Assembly (NCBI RefSeq): GCF_003575965.1
Contig: NZ_QWJJ01000013.1
Coordinates: 62,001 to 126,000, forward strand
Direction of reading: 5' to 3'
DNA from: Pseudooceanicola sediminis
Lineage (GTDB): Bacteria; Pseudomonadota; Alphaproteobacteria; Rhodobacterales; Rhodobacteraceae
Length of the DNA stretch: 64,000 nucleotides
Shown: piece by piece, positions 47,778 to 56,850 of the stretch
Layout: every line of letters starts with the position of its first letter
Numbering within the stretch: the stretch's first letter is position 1
The notes under the pieces: generated by a model
Seen by the model: only the letters and a program-made list of their open reading frames with translations
The model's database searches: none
What the model was told of the DNA's origin: nothing
Translations under genes and position numbers: made by a program

Positions 47778-49310
47778 TCAAAGCGGGATGTTGTCGTGTT
47801 TTTTCCAGGGGTTCGCCAATTTCTTGTTGCGCAGACTGGCGAACGCTCGGCTGACACGTCGGCGGGTTGACCTGGGCTGGATGACCTCGTCGATGAACCC
47901 CCGCTCGGCGGCGACAAACGGATTGGCAAACCGCGCCTCGTATTCGGCAGCATGGGCCGCAATCTTTTCGGCATCCCCCAGGTCTGCGCGATGAATGATC
48001 TCGGTCGCGCCCTTCGCCCCCATCACCGCGATCTCCGCTGTCGGCCAGGCATAGTTGAAATCGCCCCGCAGGTGCTTTGACGACATCACGTCATAGGCAC
48101 CGCCATAGGCTTTGCGCGTGATCACGGTCACTTTCGGTACCGTCGCCTCGCCGTAGGCGAACAACAGCTTTGCACCGTGCTTGATGACCCCGCCGAATTC
48201 CTGGCTGGTGCCCGGCAGAAAGCCCGGAACATCGACAAAAGTCAGGATCGGAATTTCAAACGCATCGCAAAACCGCACAAAGCGCGCCGCTTTTCGTGAA
48301 CTGTCGATGTCCAGGCATCCAGCCAGCACCATCGGCTGGTTTGCCACGACCCCCACGGTCTGCCCCTCGAGACGGATAAAACCCGTGATGATATTCTTGG
48401 CAAATTCCTCCTGAATCTCGTAAAAATCCGCCTCATCCGCGACCTTCAGGATCAGTTCCTTCATATCGTAGGGCGTATTGGCGTTTTCCGGGATCAGGGT
48501 ATCCAGGCTGTTTTCGATCCGGTTCACGTCGTCGAAGAACGGGCGCACCGGCGGTTTTTCCCGGTTGTTCAGCGGCAGAAAGTCCACCAGGCGGCGGACC
48601 TCGGCCAACGCTTCGACGTCGTTTTCAAAAGCGCCGTCGGCAACCGAGCTTTTACGGGTGTGCGTCGAGGCCCCGCCAAGCTCCTCTGCCGTCACAACCT
48701 CGTTCGTGACGGTCTTGACCACATCCGGCCCGGTCACGAACATGTAGGAACTGTCTTTCACCATGAAGATGAAGTCGGTCATCGCCGGGCTGTAAACCGC
48801 GCCACCCGCACAAGGGCCCATGATGACGCTGATCTGCGGTACGACACCACTTGCCATCACGTTGCGCTGGAACACGTCCGCGTAACCGGCAAGCGAGGCG
48901 ACGCCTTCCTGGATCCGCGCGCCCCCGGAATCGTTCAGCCCAATGACCGGTGCACCATTCTGCACCGCCATATCCATGATCTTGCAGATTTTCTGGGCGT
49001 GGGTCTCCGAAAGCGATCCACCGAATACTGTAAAATCCTGACTGAAGACATAGACCATGCGGCCGTTGATCGTTCCCCAGCCCGTGACGACACCATCCCC
49101 GTAAGGCCGTTGCTTTTCCATGCCGAAATCGGTGCAGCGGTGCGCGACAAACATGTCAAATTCCTCAAAGCTGCCGTCATCAAGCAGCAGGTCGATCCTC
49201 TCGCGCGCGGTCAGCTTGCCTTTCGAGTGCTGGGCCGCGATGCGGGCTTCGCCCCCGCCGAGACGCGCCGTATCGCGCCGCGCCGTCAGCTCCTGGAGAA
49301 TGTCCTTCAT
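47778..49310 (-). CDS. pccB: Propionyl-CoA carboxylase carboxyltransferase subunit
   Basis: 510 residues, the expected length. Carboxyltransferase motifs: [30 protein letters not shown] region, [20 protein letters not shown] (acyl-CoA/oxyanion site), [16 protein letters not shown], and in the C half [13 protein letters not shown] and [17 protein letters not shown] 49310 selected; longer readings to 49487 run into the operator region. The promoter region holds a cluster of TTTGCA half-sites for PccR. Confidence 0.97.
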   Translation of the reverse strand: MKDILQELTARRDTARLGGGEARIAAQHSKGKLTARERIDLLLDDGSFEEFDMFVAHRCTDFGMEKQRPYGDGVVTGWGTINGRMVYVFSQDFTVFGGSLSETHAQKICKIMDMAVQNGAPVIGLNDSGGARIQEGVASLAGYADVFQRNVMASGVVPQISVIMGPCAGGAVYSPAMTDFIFMVKDSSYMFVTGPDVVKTVTNEVVTAEELGGASTHTRKSSVADGAFENDVEALAEVRRLVDFLPLNNREKPPVRPFFDDVNRIENSLDTLIPENANTPYDMKELILKVADEADFYEIQEEFAKNIITGFIRLEGQTVGVVANQPMVLAGCLDIDSSRKAARFVRFCDAFEIPILTFVDVPGFLPGTSQEFGGVIKHGAKLLFAYGEATVPKVTVITRKAYGGAYDVMSSKHLRGDFNYAWPTAEIAVMGAKGATEIIHRADLGDAEKIAAHAAEYEARFANPFVAAERGFIDEVIQPRSTRRRVSRAFASLRNKKLANPWKKHDNIPL

Positions 49311-49411
49311 ATTCGCCTCCCGATCTTGGCCATCACCTTGGCCGACGCCTTCGCGCCGACCGTGCTGCCGAACCATAGGCGCAGACAAGGGCGCAAACAA
49401 AGAGAAATTGG

Positions 49412-49466
49412 GCAAATTTGCAAACCCTTGACAAACCCTGAACTGCAAATTGCAAAACTGCAAACT
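49412..49466. promoter_or_regulatory. PccR-type operator cluster between pccB and the MFS gene
   Basis: TTTGCAAA at 49417-49424 and GCAAAACTGCAAA at 49452-49464, with further TGCAAA half-sites between. The R. sphaeroides PccR site is TTTGCAAA-N4-TTTGCAAA; spacing here is not exact. The site lies ~100 bp before pccB and ~50 bp before the MFS start, so it could act on both. Confidence 0.7.
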
Positions 49467-49515
49467 ACATGCAACCCACATGGACATGCGCGTTTCATGC
49501 GCTTAGCAGAAGCCT

Positions 49516-50724
49516 ATGACACAACCTATTGGCAAGCGACCCCGGCGAACGCCACCACACCTCACGACGCTCATCATGCTCGCGGGGGTTTCCGCCATGA
49601 CGATGAACGTGTTCCTGCCGTCGCTGCCGCACATCGCAGATCATTTCGGCACTGATTACAAGTTGGTGCAGCTTTCGGTCGCCTCCTATCTTGCTGCCAG
49701 CGGTTTCTTGCAATTGTTCATCGGCCCTCTGGCCGACAAGTACGGGCGTCGCCCCATCCTGCTGATCGGCCTGGCCGTCTTTCTTGTTGCAACACTCGGC
49801 TGCCTGATGGCGGACAATTTTGCGACCTTCATCGCCTTTCGCGTCCTGCAATCCTCGGTCGCCTGCGGCATGGCGCTTTCGCGTGCCATCGTTCGCGACA
49901 TGTACAAGGGTGATCGTTCGGCGGCGGTGATGGGGTACGTCACCATGGGCATGTCCATGGTCCCGATGTTTGCACCAGTCGTTGGCGGCGTTCTGGATCA
50001 ATATTTCGGCTGGCAGGCCTCCTTCTGGTTGCTGTTCGCGGGTGGGGCGATGATCTTCGCGATCAGCTGGGTCGACCTGGGTGAAACGGCTGCACCCAGC
50101 GACCTGTCGATCCTGCGTCAGTTTGCCGAATACCCCGAGCTGTTCAAATCCCCCCGGTTCTGGGGCTACTGCATGGCGGCGGCGCTTTCCTCGGGGGCCT
50201 TTTTTGCCTACCTCGGTGGCGGCCCATTTGTCGCGACCGAAGTTTTCGCCCTCAGCCCGGCGCAATTCGGCATGTTCAACGCTGCGGCCGGCATCGGGTA
50301 CTTTGCCGGAAACTGGTTCACCGGCCTGAATGCCGCCCGCGTCGGCATGAACCGGATGATCCTGATCGGCTCGATGCTGATCGCGGGAGGCATGATCGTC
50401 TCGCTCATCCTTTCCACGCTTGAGATCGGCAGCCATTACGCCTTTTTCGGTACGATGATCTTTGTGGGCCTTGGCAATGGCATGACGATCCCTTGCGCCA
50501 ATGCTGGGATGCTGTCAGTCCGCCCGCACCTTGCAGGCACCGCCTCGGGCCTCGGCGGGGCCATGATGATCGGCGGCGGCGCAGCTCTGTCGGCCCTGGC
50601 CGGCGCGCTGCTCAGCCCGGCGTCGGGTGCCACGCCACTGATCTGGATCATGATGCTCTGTGGTATTGCCGGGGGCGTCGCCATCCTGGCCGTAATGCAC
50701 CGTGAGCGCCGGATCATGACGTGA
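49516..50724 (+). CDS. Bcr/CflA family multidrug efflux MFS transporter
   Basis: 402 residues, about 12 membrane helices, drug:H+ antiporter of the Bcr/CflA type. Motif A in the loop between helices 2 and 3 reads GPLADKYGRRPILLIG; the MNVFLPSLPHIADHFG segment after helix 1 is typical of the family. Substrate not predictable. It is transcribed divergently from pccB and lies between pccB and its regulator, which is unusual for a drug pump; regulation by PccR is possible because the operator cluster lies just before it. Confidence 0.9.
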   Translation: MTQPIGKRPRRTPPHLTTLIMLAGVSAMTMNVFLPSLPHIADHFGTDYKLVQLSVASYLAASGFLQLFIGPLADKYGRRPILLIGLAVFLVATLGCLMADNFATFIAFRVLQSSVACGMALSRAIVRDMYKGDRSAAVMGYVTMGMSMVPMFAPVVGGVLDQYFGWQASFWLLFAGGAMIFAISWVDLGETAAPSDLSILRQFAEYPELFKSPRFWGYCMAAALSSGAFFAYLGGGPFVATEVFALSPAQFGMFNAAAGIGYFAGNWFTGLNAARVGMNRMILIGSMLIAGGMIVSLILSTLEIGSHYAFFGTMIFVGLGNGMTIPCANAGMLSVRPHLAGTASGLGGAMMIGGGAALSALAGALLSPASGATPLIWIMMLCGIAGGVAILAVMHRERRIMT

Positions 50725-50770
50725 AATCGCGGCAGTTTTGCCGCTCCGGGTTACCGCTTGTTAACCACGA

Positions 50771-50807
50771 TTTGCAAAGTTAGCTTCGACGCAGGCAAAA
50801 CTGCAAA
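50771..50807. promoter_or_regulatory. PccR-type operator before pccR
   Basis: TTTGCAAA at 50771-50778 and GCAAAACTGCAAA at 50795-50807; the 13-mer is identical to that at 49452-49464. Its end is 17 bp before the pccR start codon, as expected for autoregulation. Confidence 0.72.
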
Positions 50808-50824
50808 TCGCTGACAGGTGGGGA

Positions 50825-52225
50825 ATGGCCGCACAGAAACTCTATGCTGGCGCCAAGTTGCGTGAAATGCGGCAACGTCTGGCGCTGACACAAAAGGATT
50901 TCGCCACCAAGCTCGGCATTTCGCTGCCCTACCTGAACCAGATGGAAAACAACAACCGGCCGGTCTCGACCTCGGTCGTCTTGTCGTTGGCACAGGAGTT
51001 CGGGCTGGACGTGACCGAACTTTCGACTGGCGATAGCGAACGCCTGGTTTCCGACATGAAAGAAGCGATGGCCGACCCCGTGCTGGCGGACACGGCGCCC
51101 CTGATGGCTGATCTGCGGCTGACGGCATCGAATGCACCCAGCCTTGCGCGGGCGTTTCTGCACCTGCACCGGGCGTATCGGCAAACCCACGAACGCCTCG
51201 CCTCGCTTGACGAGGCATTGGGGAGAGAGGATTCGCGCAGCACGCCATCCCCGTGGGACGAGGTGCGCGATTTCTTCCACTACTGCGACAATTACATTGA
51301 TCCGGTCGATCGCGCGGCCGAACGCTTCGCCGCACCGGTGCGCAGCGAAAACAACCTGCGCGTACGTGCGGTTTCCGTCCTGGGCAACCTGGGTATCGAC
51401 GTCGTATTTGCGGACATCCAGCACCTGCGCGTCTACGACCCGGCAGCGAAACGGCTGACCCTTTCACTCCGCGCCACGCCGGAAACCCAGACCTTTCAGC
51501 TCTTGCTGCAAGTCGCGCTGCTGGAGCAGGACAAATTGCTCGAGGCAACGCTGGATCTTGCGCGGTTTCAGTCCGACACGGCCCGGTCCATAGCCAAGAT
51601 CGGCCTGGCTAATTATTTTGCCGGTGCAGCAATGATGCCGTACACCCGCTTCCTGGCCAAGTCACAGGAGGTCCGACATGATCTCGAACGCCTCGCCATG
51701 CACTTCGGTGCATCGATCGAACAGGTCGCGCATCGGCTGTCGACGCTGCAACGACCTGGTGCCAAGGGTATTCCCTTCTTCTTTGTACGTGTGGATCAGG
51801 CCGGCACGATCACCAAACGCCATTCCGCGACGCGCCTGCAATTCGCGCGATTTGGCGGCGCATGCCCGCTTTGGAACGTGCATCGTGCCTTTGAAACACC
51901 GGGGCAATTCCTGCGCCAGCTTGCACAAACCCCCGACGGTGTCCGGTATGTCTCGCTGGCCCGCGACGTCAGCAAGGCAGGCGGTTCATTCGGCGCACCG
52001 GTACGCCGGTTTGCCATCGCTCTCGGCTGCGAGGTGGCCCACGCGGGTGCCCTGATCTATGCCGACGGGTTGGACCTGACCAATCCAAAAGCCTTTGAGC
52101 CGATTGGTATTTCCTGCCGGATTTGCGAACGCGAACAGTGCCACCAGCGCTCCGTCCCACCGCTGGAGCGCAAGCTCAGCATCAACGTGAACGCCCGCGG
52201 GACGCTACCGTACGAGGTCGGCTGA
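50825..52225 (+). CDS. pccR: Short-chain fatty acyl-CoA regulator (ScfR family), PccR
   Basis: 466 residues. An XRE-type HTH at about 8-62 (KLREMRQRLALTQKDFATKLG, LPYLNQMENNNRP) is followed by the ScfR domain and a C-terminal CRICEREQCHQR motif that is constant in the family. In R. sphaeroides PccR senses propionyl-CoA status and activates pccB. Here the flanking TTTGCA sites and the pccB neighbourhood agree. Its 3' end overlaps the converging emrA gene by 21 bp. Confidence 0.92.
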   Translation: MAAQKLYAGAKLREMRQRLALTQKDFATKLGISLPYLNQMENNNRPVSTSVVLSLAQEFGLDVTELSTGDSERLVSDMKEAMADPVLADTAPLMADLRLTASNAPSLARAFLHLHRAYRQTHERLASLDEALGREDSRSTPSPWDEVRDFFHYCDNYIDPVDRAAERFAAPVRSENNLRVRAVSVLGNLGIDVVFADIQHLRVYDPAAKRLTLSLRATPETQTFQLLLQVALLEQDKLLEATLDLARFQSDTARSIAKIGLANYFAGAAMMPYTRFLAKSQEVRHDLERLAMHFGASIEQVAHRLSTLQRPGAKGIPFFFVRVDQAGTITKRHSATRLQFARFGGACPLWNVHRAFETPGQFLRQLAQTPDGVRYVSLARDVSKAGGSFGAPVRRFAIALGCEVAHAGALIYADGLDLTNPKAFEPIGISCRICEREQCHQRSVPPLERKLSINVNARGTLPYEVG

Positions 52226-53356
52226 CCCGGCATCGCCCCCATCCAACACCGCCAGCTGATCGGCGGCGCCCAGACCGAACCCGGAATGCGACTGATCCCC
52301 GGCTGCTTCACGCTCGGTCTGGCCGATATCGACACGGGCCACAACCGACATGCCCGGCACCAGACGCGCCGCCAACGCCTGATCGGGGTCGATGTTGATG
52401 CGCACAGGCAGCCGCTGCGAGATCTTGATGAAATTACCGGTCGCGTTGGAACTGCCCATGACGCTGAACTCCGAACCCGTGGCGGGTGAAAAGCTGGCGA
52501 TCCGCCCTGTCATCACGGCTTCGCCCAGGGCGTCGACTGTAAAACTGACCTTTTGCCCGATGTTCATGCCGGACAGCTGCGTTTCCTTGAAATTGGCGAC
52601 CACCCAGATCGTGTCCGGCACCAGGGACGTCAGCTTGGTGCCCGCGGTGACATACTGGCCGACGTGGGCAGCAACCTCGCCCAACCGCCCGTCGACCGGC
52701 GCCACGATCCGGGTGTTATCCAGCGATATCTGCGCCAGTTTGACGGTGGCCTCGGCCTGGCGCACATTTGCCTCCAGCGACGTTCGCCCCGTGATGACCG
52801 ATGCCAGGGACTGACGTGCCGTCTCTGCGTTGGCCGTGGCCTGTTGCACGGCGGCCTGCGCCTGTTCATAGCTCAGCTGGGATTCATCTGCTGTCTGGTT
52901 CGACAGCACCCCGCGCTGCTTCAGCGCGTTGGAGCGGTCCAGATTCGCCTGGGCCAGTTTAAGGCTCGCCTTGGCAGACACGACGCCCGCCTCGGCGGCA
53001 TTTACGCTGGCTTCGGCAGATTTGCGATCTTGGTCCGAATTGGTCAGTGCCGCGCGTGCTGCATCCAGCGCCGCCTGTGCCTGCGCGACCTTTTCGCGGT
53101 AACTGTCCTCGTCGATCCTGACCAATAGATCTCCGGCCTTCACACGCTGATAATCCTGCACGGCAACCTCGGCCACCTCTCCGGCCAACTGCGGTGCGAT
53201 GAACGTGACCTGCCCCCGGACATAAGCGTCGTCGGTGACGCGCATCGTCGTTTCGAAGGGCGGCAGACGCCAGGCGTACAACACGCCCAGAACACCCAGA
53301 ACACCGATGGCACAGGCTAGAAATGTCGCGATATGGCGGGAAAAGCGGGAAATCAT
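52205..53356 (-). CDS. emrA: HlyD/EmrA-type membrane fusion protein
   Basis: 383 residues, periplasmic adaptor of a tripartite-like or two-part efflux pump. An N-terminal membrane helix (about 9-28) precedes the biotinyl-lipoyl half (VTFIAPQLAGEVAEVAVQDYQRVKAGDLLVRID), a long alpha-helical hairpin (about 85-200, with repeated AAEAGVVSAKASLKLAQANL-like heptads) and the second lipoyl half (TRIVAPVDGRLGEVAAHVGQYV). Downstream of emrB by 12 bp on the same strand. It is the last gene of the marR-emrB-emrA operon. Confidence 0.92.
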   Translation of the reverse strand: MISRFSRHIATFLACAIGVLGVLGVLYAWRLPPFETTMRVTDDAYVRGQVTFIAPQLAGEVAEVAVQDYQRVKAGDLLVRIDEDSYREKVAQAQAALDAARAALTNSDQDRKSAEASVNAAEAGVVSAKASLKLAQANLDRSNALKQRGVLSNQTADESQLSYEQAQAAVQQATANAETARQSLASVITGRTSLEANVRQAEATVKLAQISLDNTRIVAPVDGRLGEVAAHVGQYVTAGTKLTSLVPDTIWVVANFKETQLSGMNIGQKVSFTVDALGEAVMTGRIASFSPATGSEFSVMGSSNATGNFIKISQRLPVRINIDPDQALAARLVPGMSVVARVDIGQTEREAAGDQSHSGFGLGAADQLAVLDGGDAGSADLVR

Positions 53357-53368
53357 GGCGAAACTCGA

Positions 53369-55117
53369 TCAAGCAGCTTGGGGAGGAGAAGGATTGGCGG
53401 GGTCGTTCACCGAAACGGCAGCGTCAGCCGCGGCCTTGCGCCGGGCGCGCCAGCCATCCAGGGCGACATGCCCCAGCAACAGGGCCAGCGCCGCCGTGGA
53501 CAGCGCGGCAACACCCAGAAAGGCGTCGTTGTAGGCCAGGACCGAGGCCTGGGTCGCCACCTGGCGCCCCATCACCGTGGCCGCCTGTCCGGCCAGTTGC
53601 GCCGGGTCGGAAATGGACGATGAATAGGCGGCGCCATAGGCCGACATTTGCGACGCGACCATGGGGTCGGTGGCCGGCAGCGCTTCGTACAGGCGGGTCA
53701 GGTGCAGTTTCTGGCGGATCTGAACAAAGGTCGAAAACAGGGCACTGCCGAAGACACCGCCGATCTTCTGGGTCGAGATGAAAACGACGATGAAGCTCAG
53801 CAGGTATTGCGGCCCGCGCGCCAGCGCCGACAACAGGCCGGACAAGAGAGCGGGCGGCAGGAACAGCGCCGAGGCCATGGCGATCAGCCCCTGCGACAGG
53901 TACATCTGCGACGGCGCGATCTGTGACGTGGCCCGGGCATCCATCAGCGAACCGACAATCAACAGGCTCAGCGAAACGATGTGAAATTGCTGCACCCGCT
54001 CGGGTTTCAGCGTAAAGGCGCAGATCACTCCGCCCAGTATGGTCACGCAGAGCACGACGACCCACAGCATCCGTGTTTGATCATTCAGCAGGCCAAGCGC
54101 GCGAAACAGACCGGCGGCCCCCGAACTCTGTTCACTCAGCACCAGACGGAACAGCAGCAATGTGCCCGCGAAGTGCAGGACAGGCGGGCTGGTCAGCCAG
54201 CGGATGTCGATCAGCGGTGAGGTCCGGTTCAGCTCGATACACGCCGCAACGGCAAAGGCCGCGACCCCGACCGCCAGAAGCACCCCCAGCCAGGGTTGCT
54301 CGAACCACCAATAGAGAGGGCCCAGCGTAAAGCTGACGGCGAGAGCCCCGAAACTGACCGCGATCAACAGGAATGAGATCACGTCGGCGGACTCGATCAC
54401 CTTGCTGCGCGGAGGAGAGTTCAGCGGAAACAGGTAGATCAGGCCGAAACCGATCGCAGCCATTGCCGCCTCGAACGCGGTCAGACCATGCCACAGCCCG
54501 ACCTCCAACAGGTGCGGCGACACCAGCCGCGTCACCGACGAGCCCATGAAGATCGCCGTCAGCGCCGCCGACAGGCCGATATTCAGCTTTTTCTCGGGTG
54601 GCAGCGGCTCCAGCATGTACAGAAACGCCAGCGACGTCATTGGCGCCGCCGCCATGCCCGACAGAAACCGGACCGCCATGTTCGACCACAGGCCATCGGC
54701 CGCGTAGTTCAGCAGCGCTGCCAACAGAAACCCGATAATCGACAGCTCTGCAAAATTCCGCAGCCCGTATTGGGCACGGATCTTGATCAACGCCAGCGTC
54801 AGCGAGACGTTCGGTGCCAGATAGGCCGCGACCAGCCAGGTCGTCTCGGCCTGCGTCGCGCCGAAACCGCCCTGCAACTGCTGCACGTTGGCCGAAACGA
54901 CGCTCTGCCCGAACCCCTGCGCCAAGGCCAGCAGAACCGAGGTTCCGAAATAGCCGCTCGCACGCAGGCGCGACATCGGCACGAACGGTGGCGGCGACGG
55001 GGGCTGGGGGCTGGTCGACGGCGCCTCGGCCTCTTCACCGGAAACCGGTTCTTGGCGGTCCGTATCAGCGCGGGGCACCGCCTGCTCTGTTCCCGTCGTG
55101 TGGGTGCGCTCGGTCAT
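53369..55117 (-). CDS. emrB: DHA2 family MFS efflux pump (EmrB-like)
   Basis: 582 residues with about 14 hydrophobic segments, DHA2 drug:H+ antiporter. The N-terminal ~45 residues are a hydrophilic, Pro/Thr-rich extension, longer than E. coli EmrB. Segments GFGATQAETTWLVAAYLAPNVSLTLALIKIRAQYGLR and AIFMGSSVTRLVSP match the family. Paired with the HlyD protein, it would extrude hydrophobic drugs. Its stop end is 12 bp before emrA; its start overlaps the marR stop by 4 bp. Confidence 0.9.
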   Translation of the reverse strand: MTERTHTTGTEQAVPRADTDRQEPVSGEEAEAPSTSPQPPSPPPFVPMSRLRASGYFGTSVLLALAQGFGQSVVSANVQQLQGGFGATQAETTWLVAAYLAPNVSLTLALIKIRAQYGLRNFAELSIIGFLLAALLNYAADGLWSNMAVRFLSGMAAAPMTSLAFLYMLEPLPPEKKLNIGLSAALTAIFMGSSVTRLVSPHLLEVGLWHGLTAFEAAMAAIGFGLIYLFPLNSPPRSKVIESADVISFLLIAVSFGALAVSFTLGPLYWWFEQPWLGVLLAVGVAAFAVAACIELNRTSPLIDIRWLTSPPVLHFAGTLLLFRLVLSEQSSGAAGLFRALGLLNDQTRMLWVVVLCVTILGGVICAFTLKPERVQQFHIVSLSLLIVGSLMDARATSQIAPSQMYLSQGLIAMASALFLPPALLSGLLSALARGPQYLLSFIVVFISTQKIGGVFGSALFSTFVQIRQKLHLTRLYEALPATDPMVASQMSAYGAAYSSSISDPAQLAGQAATVMGRQVATQASVLAYNDAFLGVAALSTAALALLLGHVALDGWRARRKAAADAAVSVNDPANPSPPQAA

Positions 55118-55557
55118 TCGGACGCCGCCTTCACGATGTTTTCCAGCATCTGATGGATGACGCGGTCCGCGACCTCCAGATCCTCTTCCGGGATGCCCTC
55201 AATCAGTTCGTGGCGGATCGCTTCGGTCAGTTCCGTCACGGTCTGCGCCTGTGCCCGTGCTGGCGCAGTCATGTGAACGTGGCGCTGACGCCGATCCTGG
55301 GAAGAGATCTCGCGGCGCACCAACCCTGCCTCTTCCAACCCGTCGATCAGCCGCGCCATCGTGGGCCGCTCAACATCCATCGCCTCGGCCAGCTCGGCCT
55401 GTGTCTGGGCCTCGCAGGTGTTCATGTGCAGCAGCAAGCGGGCGCGCGCATAGGTCAACCCGTGCGAACTGGTCCGCGCATCGAACAGCGTCCGCACTTT
55501 CCGGGTCAGCGTGACGAGGTTGCGGTAAAAGGTTTCGCGAGAGTCTCTCTGGGTCAT
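55114..55557 (-). CDS. MarR family transcriptional regulator
   Basis: 147 residues, winged-helix MarR fold: TYARARLLLHMNTCEAQTQAELAEAMDVERPTMARLIDGLEEAGLVRREISSQDRRQRHVHMT carries the recognition helix and the wing with the family DxRxR. Probably represses its own operon with the efflux pump and is released by a drug ligand. ATG 55557 is taken as start; a TTG nine bases upstream is an alternative with a somewhat better ribosome binding site. A palindrome lies just upstream. Confidence 0.88.
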   Translation of the reverse strand: MTQRDSRETFYRNLVTLTRKVRTLFDARTSSHGLTYARARLLLHMNTCEAQTQAELAEAMDVERPTMARLIDGLEEAGLVRREISSQDRRQRHVHMTAPARAQAQTVTELTEAIRHELIEGIPEEDLEVADRVIHQMLENIVKAASE

Positions 55558-55573
55558 CGGAATCAAGATAGCC

Positions 55574-55588
55574 TGCTAATCAATAGCA
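55574..55588 (-). promoter_or_regulatory. Candidate MarR operator
   Basis: TGCTA-ATCAA-TAGCA, a perfect 5-bp inverted repeat with a 5-bp centre, 17-31 bp before the marR start codon. Position and size suit autoregulation by a MarR dimer. Confidence 0.55.
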
Positions 55589-55709
55589 CCCTACCTAAAG
55601 TCGCAGAGGTGAATCGGCAAGCCGGTGAGCCATGCAAAAATCGCAAGGCCGTACTGTCGTCTTTAAAAGAGAGAAGTGTGAATTCGCCGCCTGCGCGCGG
55701 GCAGGTGCG

Positions 55710-56615
55710 TCAGACCTTGGTGGCGACGGACGGCGGTGTGATCTGGCGACGCTTCAGCACCGCTTCGCGCCACGTGATAAAGGTCACCGACGACAGGATC
55801 AGCACACCACCCAGCACCACGAAAGGGTCGACGGGTTCATCGAATACGAATGCCCCCAACGACACCGCCCAGACCAATTGCAGAAACGTCACGGGCTGCG
55901 TCACCGTCATGGGCGCGGCCTTGAAAGCCAGCGTCATGAAATAATGCCCCAAGGTTGCCAGCACCGCGACCAGAAACAACTGTCCAAGCTGGCCCAGGCT
56001 TGGCGGCACCCAGACGGGCAATGCAAGCGGCAGCAGGCCGATCGACACGGTGATCGACAACATCGCGACAATGACCAGCGCATCGACATCGTCCGACAGA
56101 CGCTTGCTGATCATGTACGACGCGGCGAAACAGGTGGCTGTCCCCAGCATCGCCAGGTGACCGGGACCGATTTCGCGCAAACCCGGGCGCAGGATGATGA
56201 AGGCCCCGATCAGCCCGCAGATCACAGCCATGATCCGGCGCGATGCCAGCCGCTCTCCCAGAAACAATGCCGCCCCGATGGTGATCAGGATGGGCGACAG
56301 GTAATTCATCGCCGTCACATCGGCGATCGGAATGCGGGCCATGGCGTAAAACCACAGCGCCACGCCCACGGAATGCACCGCACCTCGCACTGCGATCAGC
56401 CGCCACTGGCGCGCCGCCAGCCGCATCGCCAGCAATCGCGGCACCAGCGGGATCAGGATCAGCAAACCCAGGCTGAACCGAAGGAATGCCGCCTGCGTCG
56501 AAGGCAGCGCCGTTCCCAGGCTTTTGACCAGCGCATTGACACCGACAAACATCATGCCCGCCGCCAGCATCCACAGCACCCCGCTCACAGGGTTAGATTT
56601 ACGTGCTTCCATCAT
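55710..56615 (-). CDS. DMT superfamily (EamA) transporter
   Basis: 301 residues with ten predicted membrane helices in two EamA repeats (about 10-140 and 150-285). The helix-boundary motifs VTAMNYLSPILITIGAALFLGERLA and TVTQPVTFLQLVWAVSLGAFVFDEPVDP are typical. Members export amino acids or other metabolites; substrate unknown. The start ATG at 56615 (or the next ATG) lies after 235 bp of non-coding DNA. It is on the same strand as the efflux operon but behind it. Confidence 0.9.
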   Translation of the reverse strand: MMEARKSNPVSGVLWMLAAGMMFVGVNALVKSLGTALPSTQAAFLRFSLGLLILIPLVPRLLAMRLAARQWRLIAVRGAVHSVGVALWFYAMARIPIADVTAMNYLSPILITIGAALFLGERLASRRIMAVICGLIGAFIILRPGLREIGPGHLAMLGTATCFAASYMISKRLSDDVDALVIVAMLSITVSIGLLPLALPVWVPPSLGQLGQLFLVAVLATLGHYFMTLAFKAAPMTVTQPVTFLQLVWAVSLGAFVFDEPVDPFVVLGGVLILSSVTFITWREAVLKRRQITPPSVATKV

Positions 56616-56850
56616 GCTTTCAGGGGTTAAGGCGATTGATGCACCTGCACAAGCCCCCAGCAGAAAACGCCACCCGCCGTTTTCAGGTGGTGCAAGGCAA
56701 TCCTCGCCCGGTCAGCAACACCGCACCACGCGCTCCGTTCATCCGCGGGTCACACCACGGGCGCACGCCCTCACCAGCAGCGGCCATCGCGCCGCCCCGC
56801 TGCACCGGCGTTCAACAGGTCGCGCAGGATGCTCAGCCGCGTCGCCGCCG

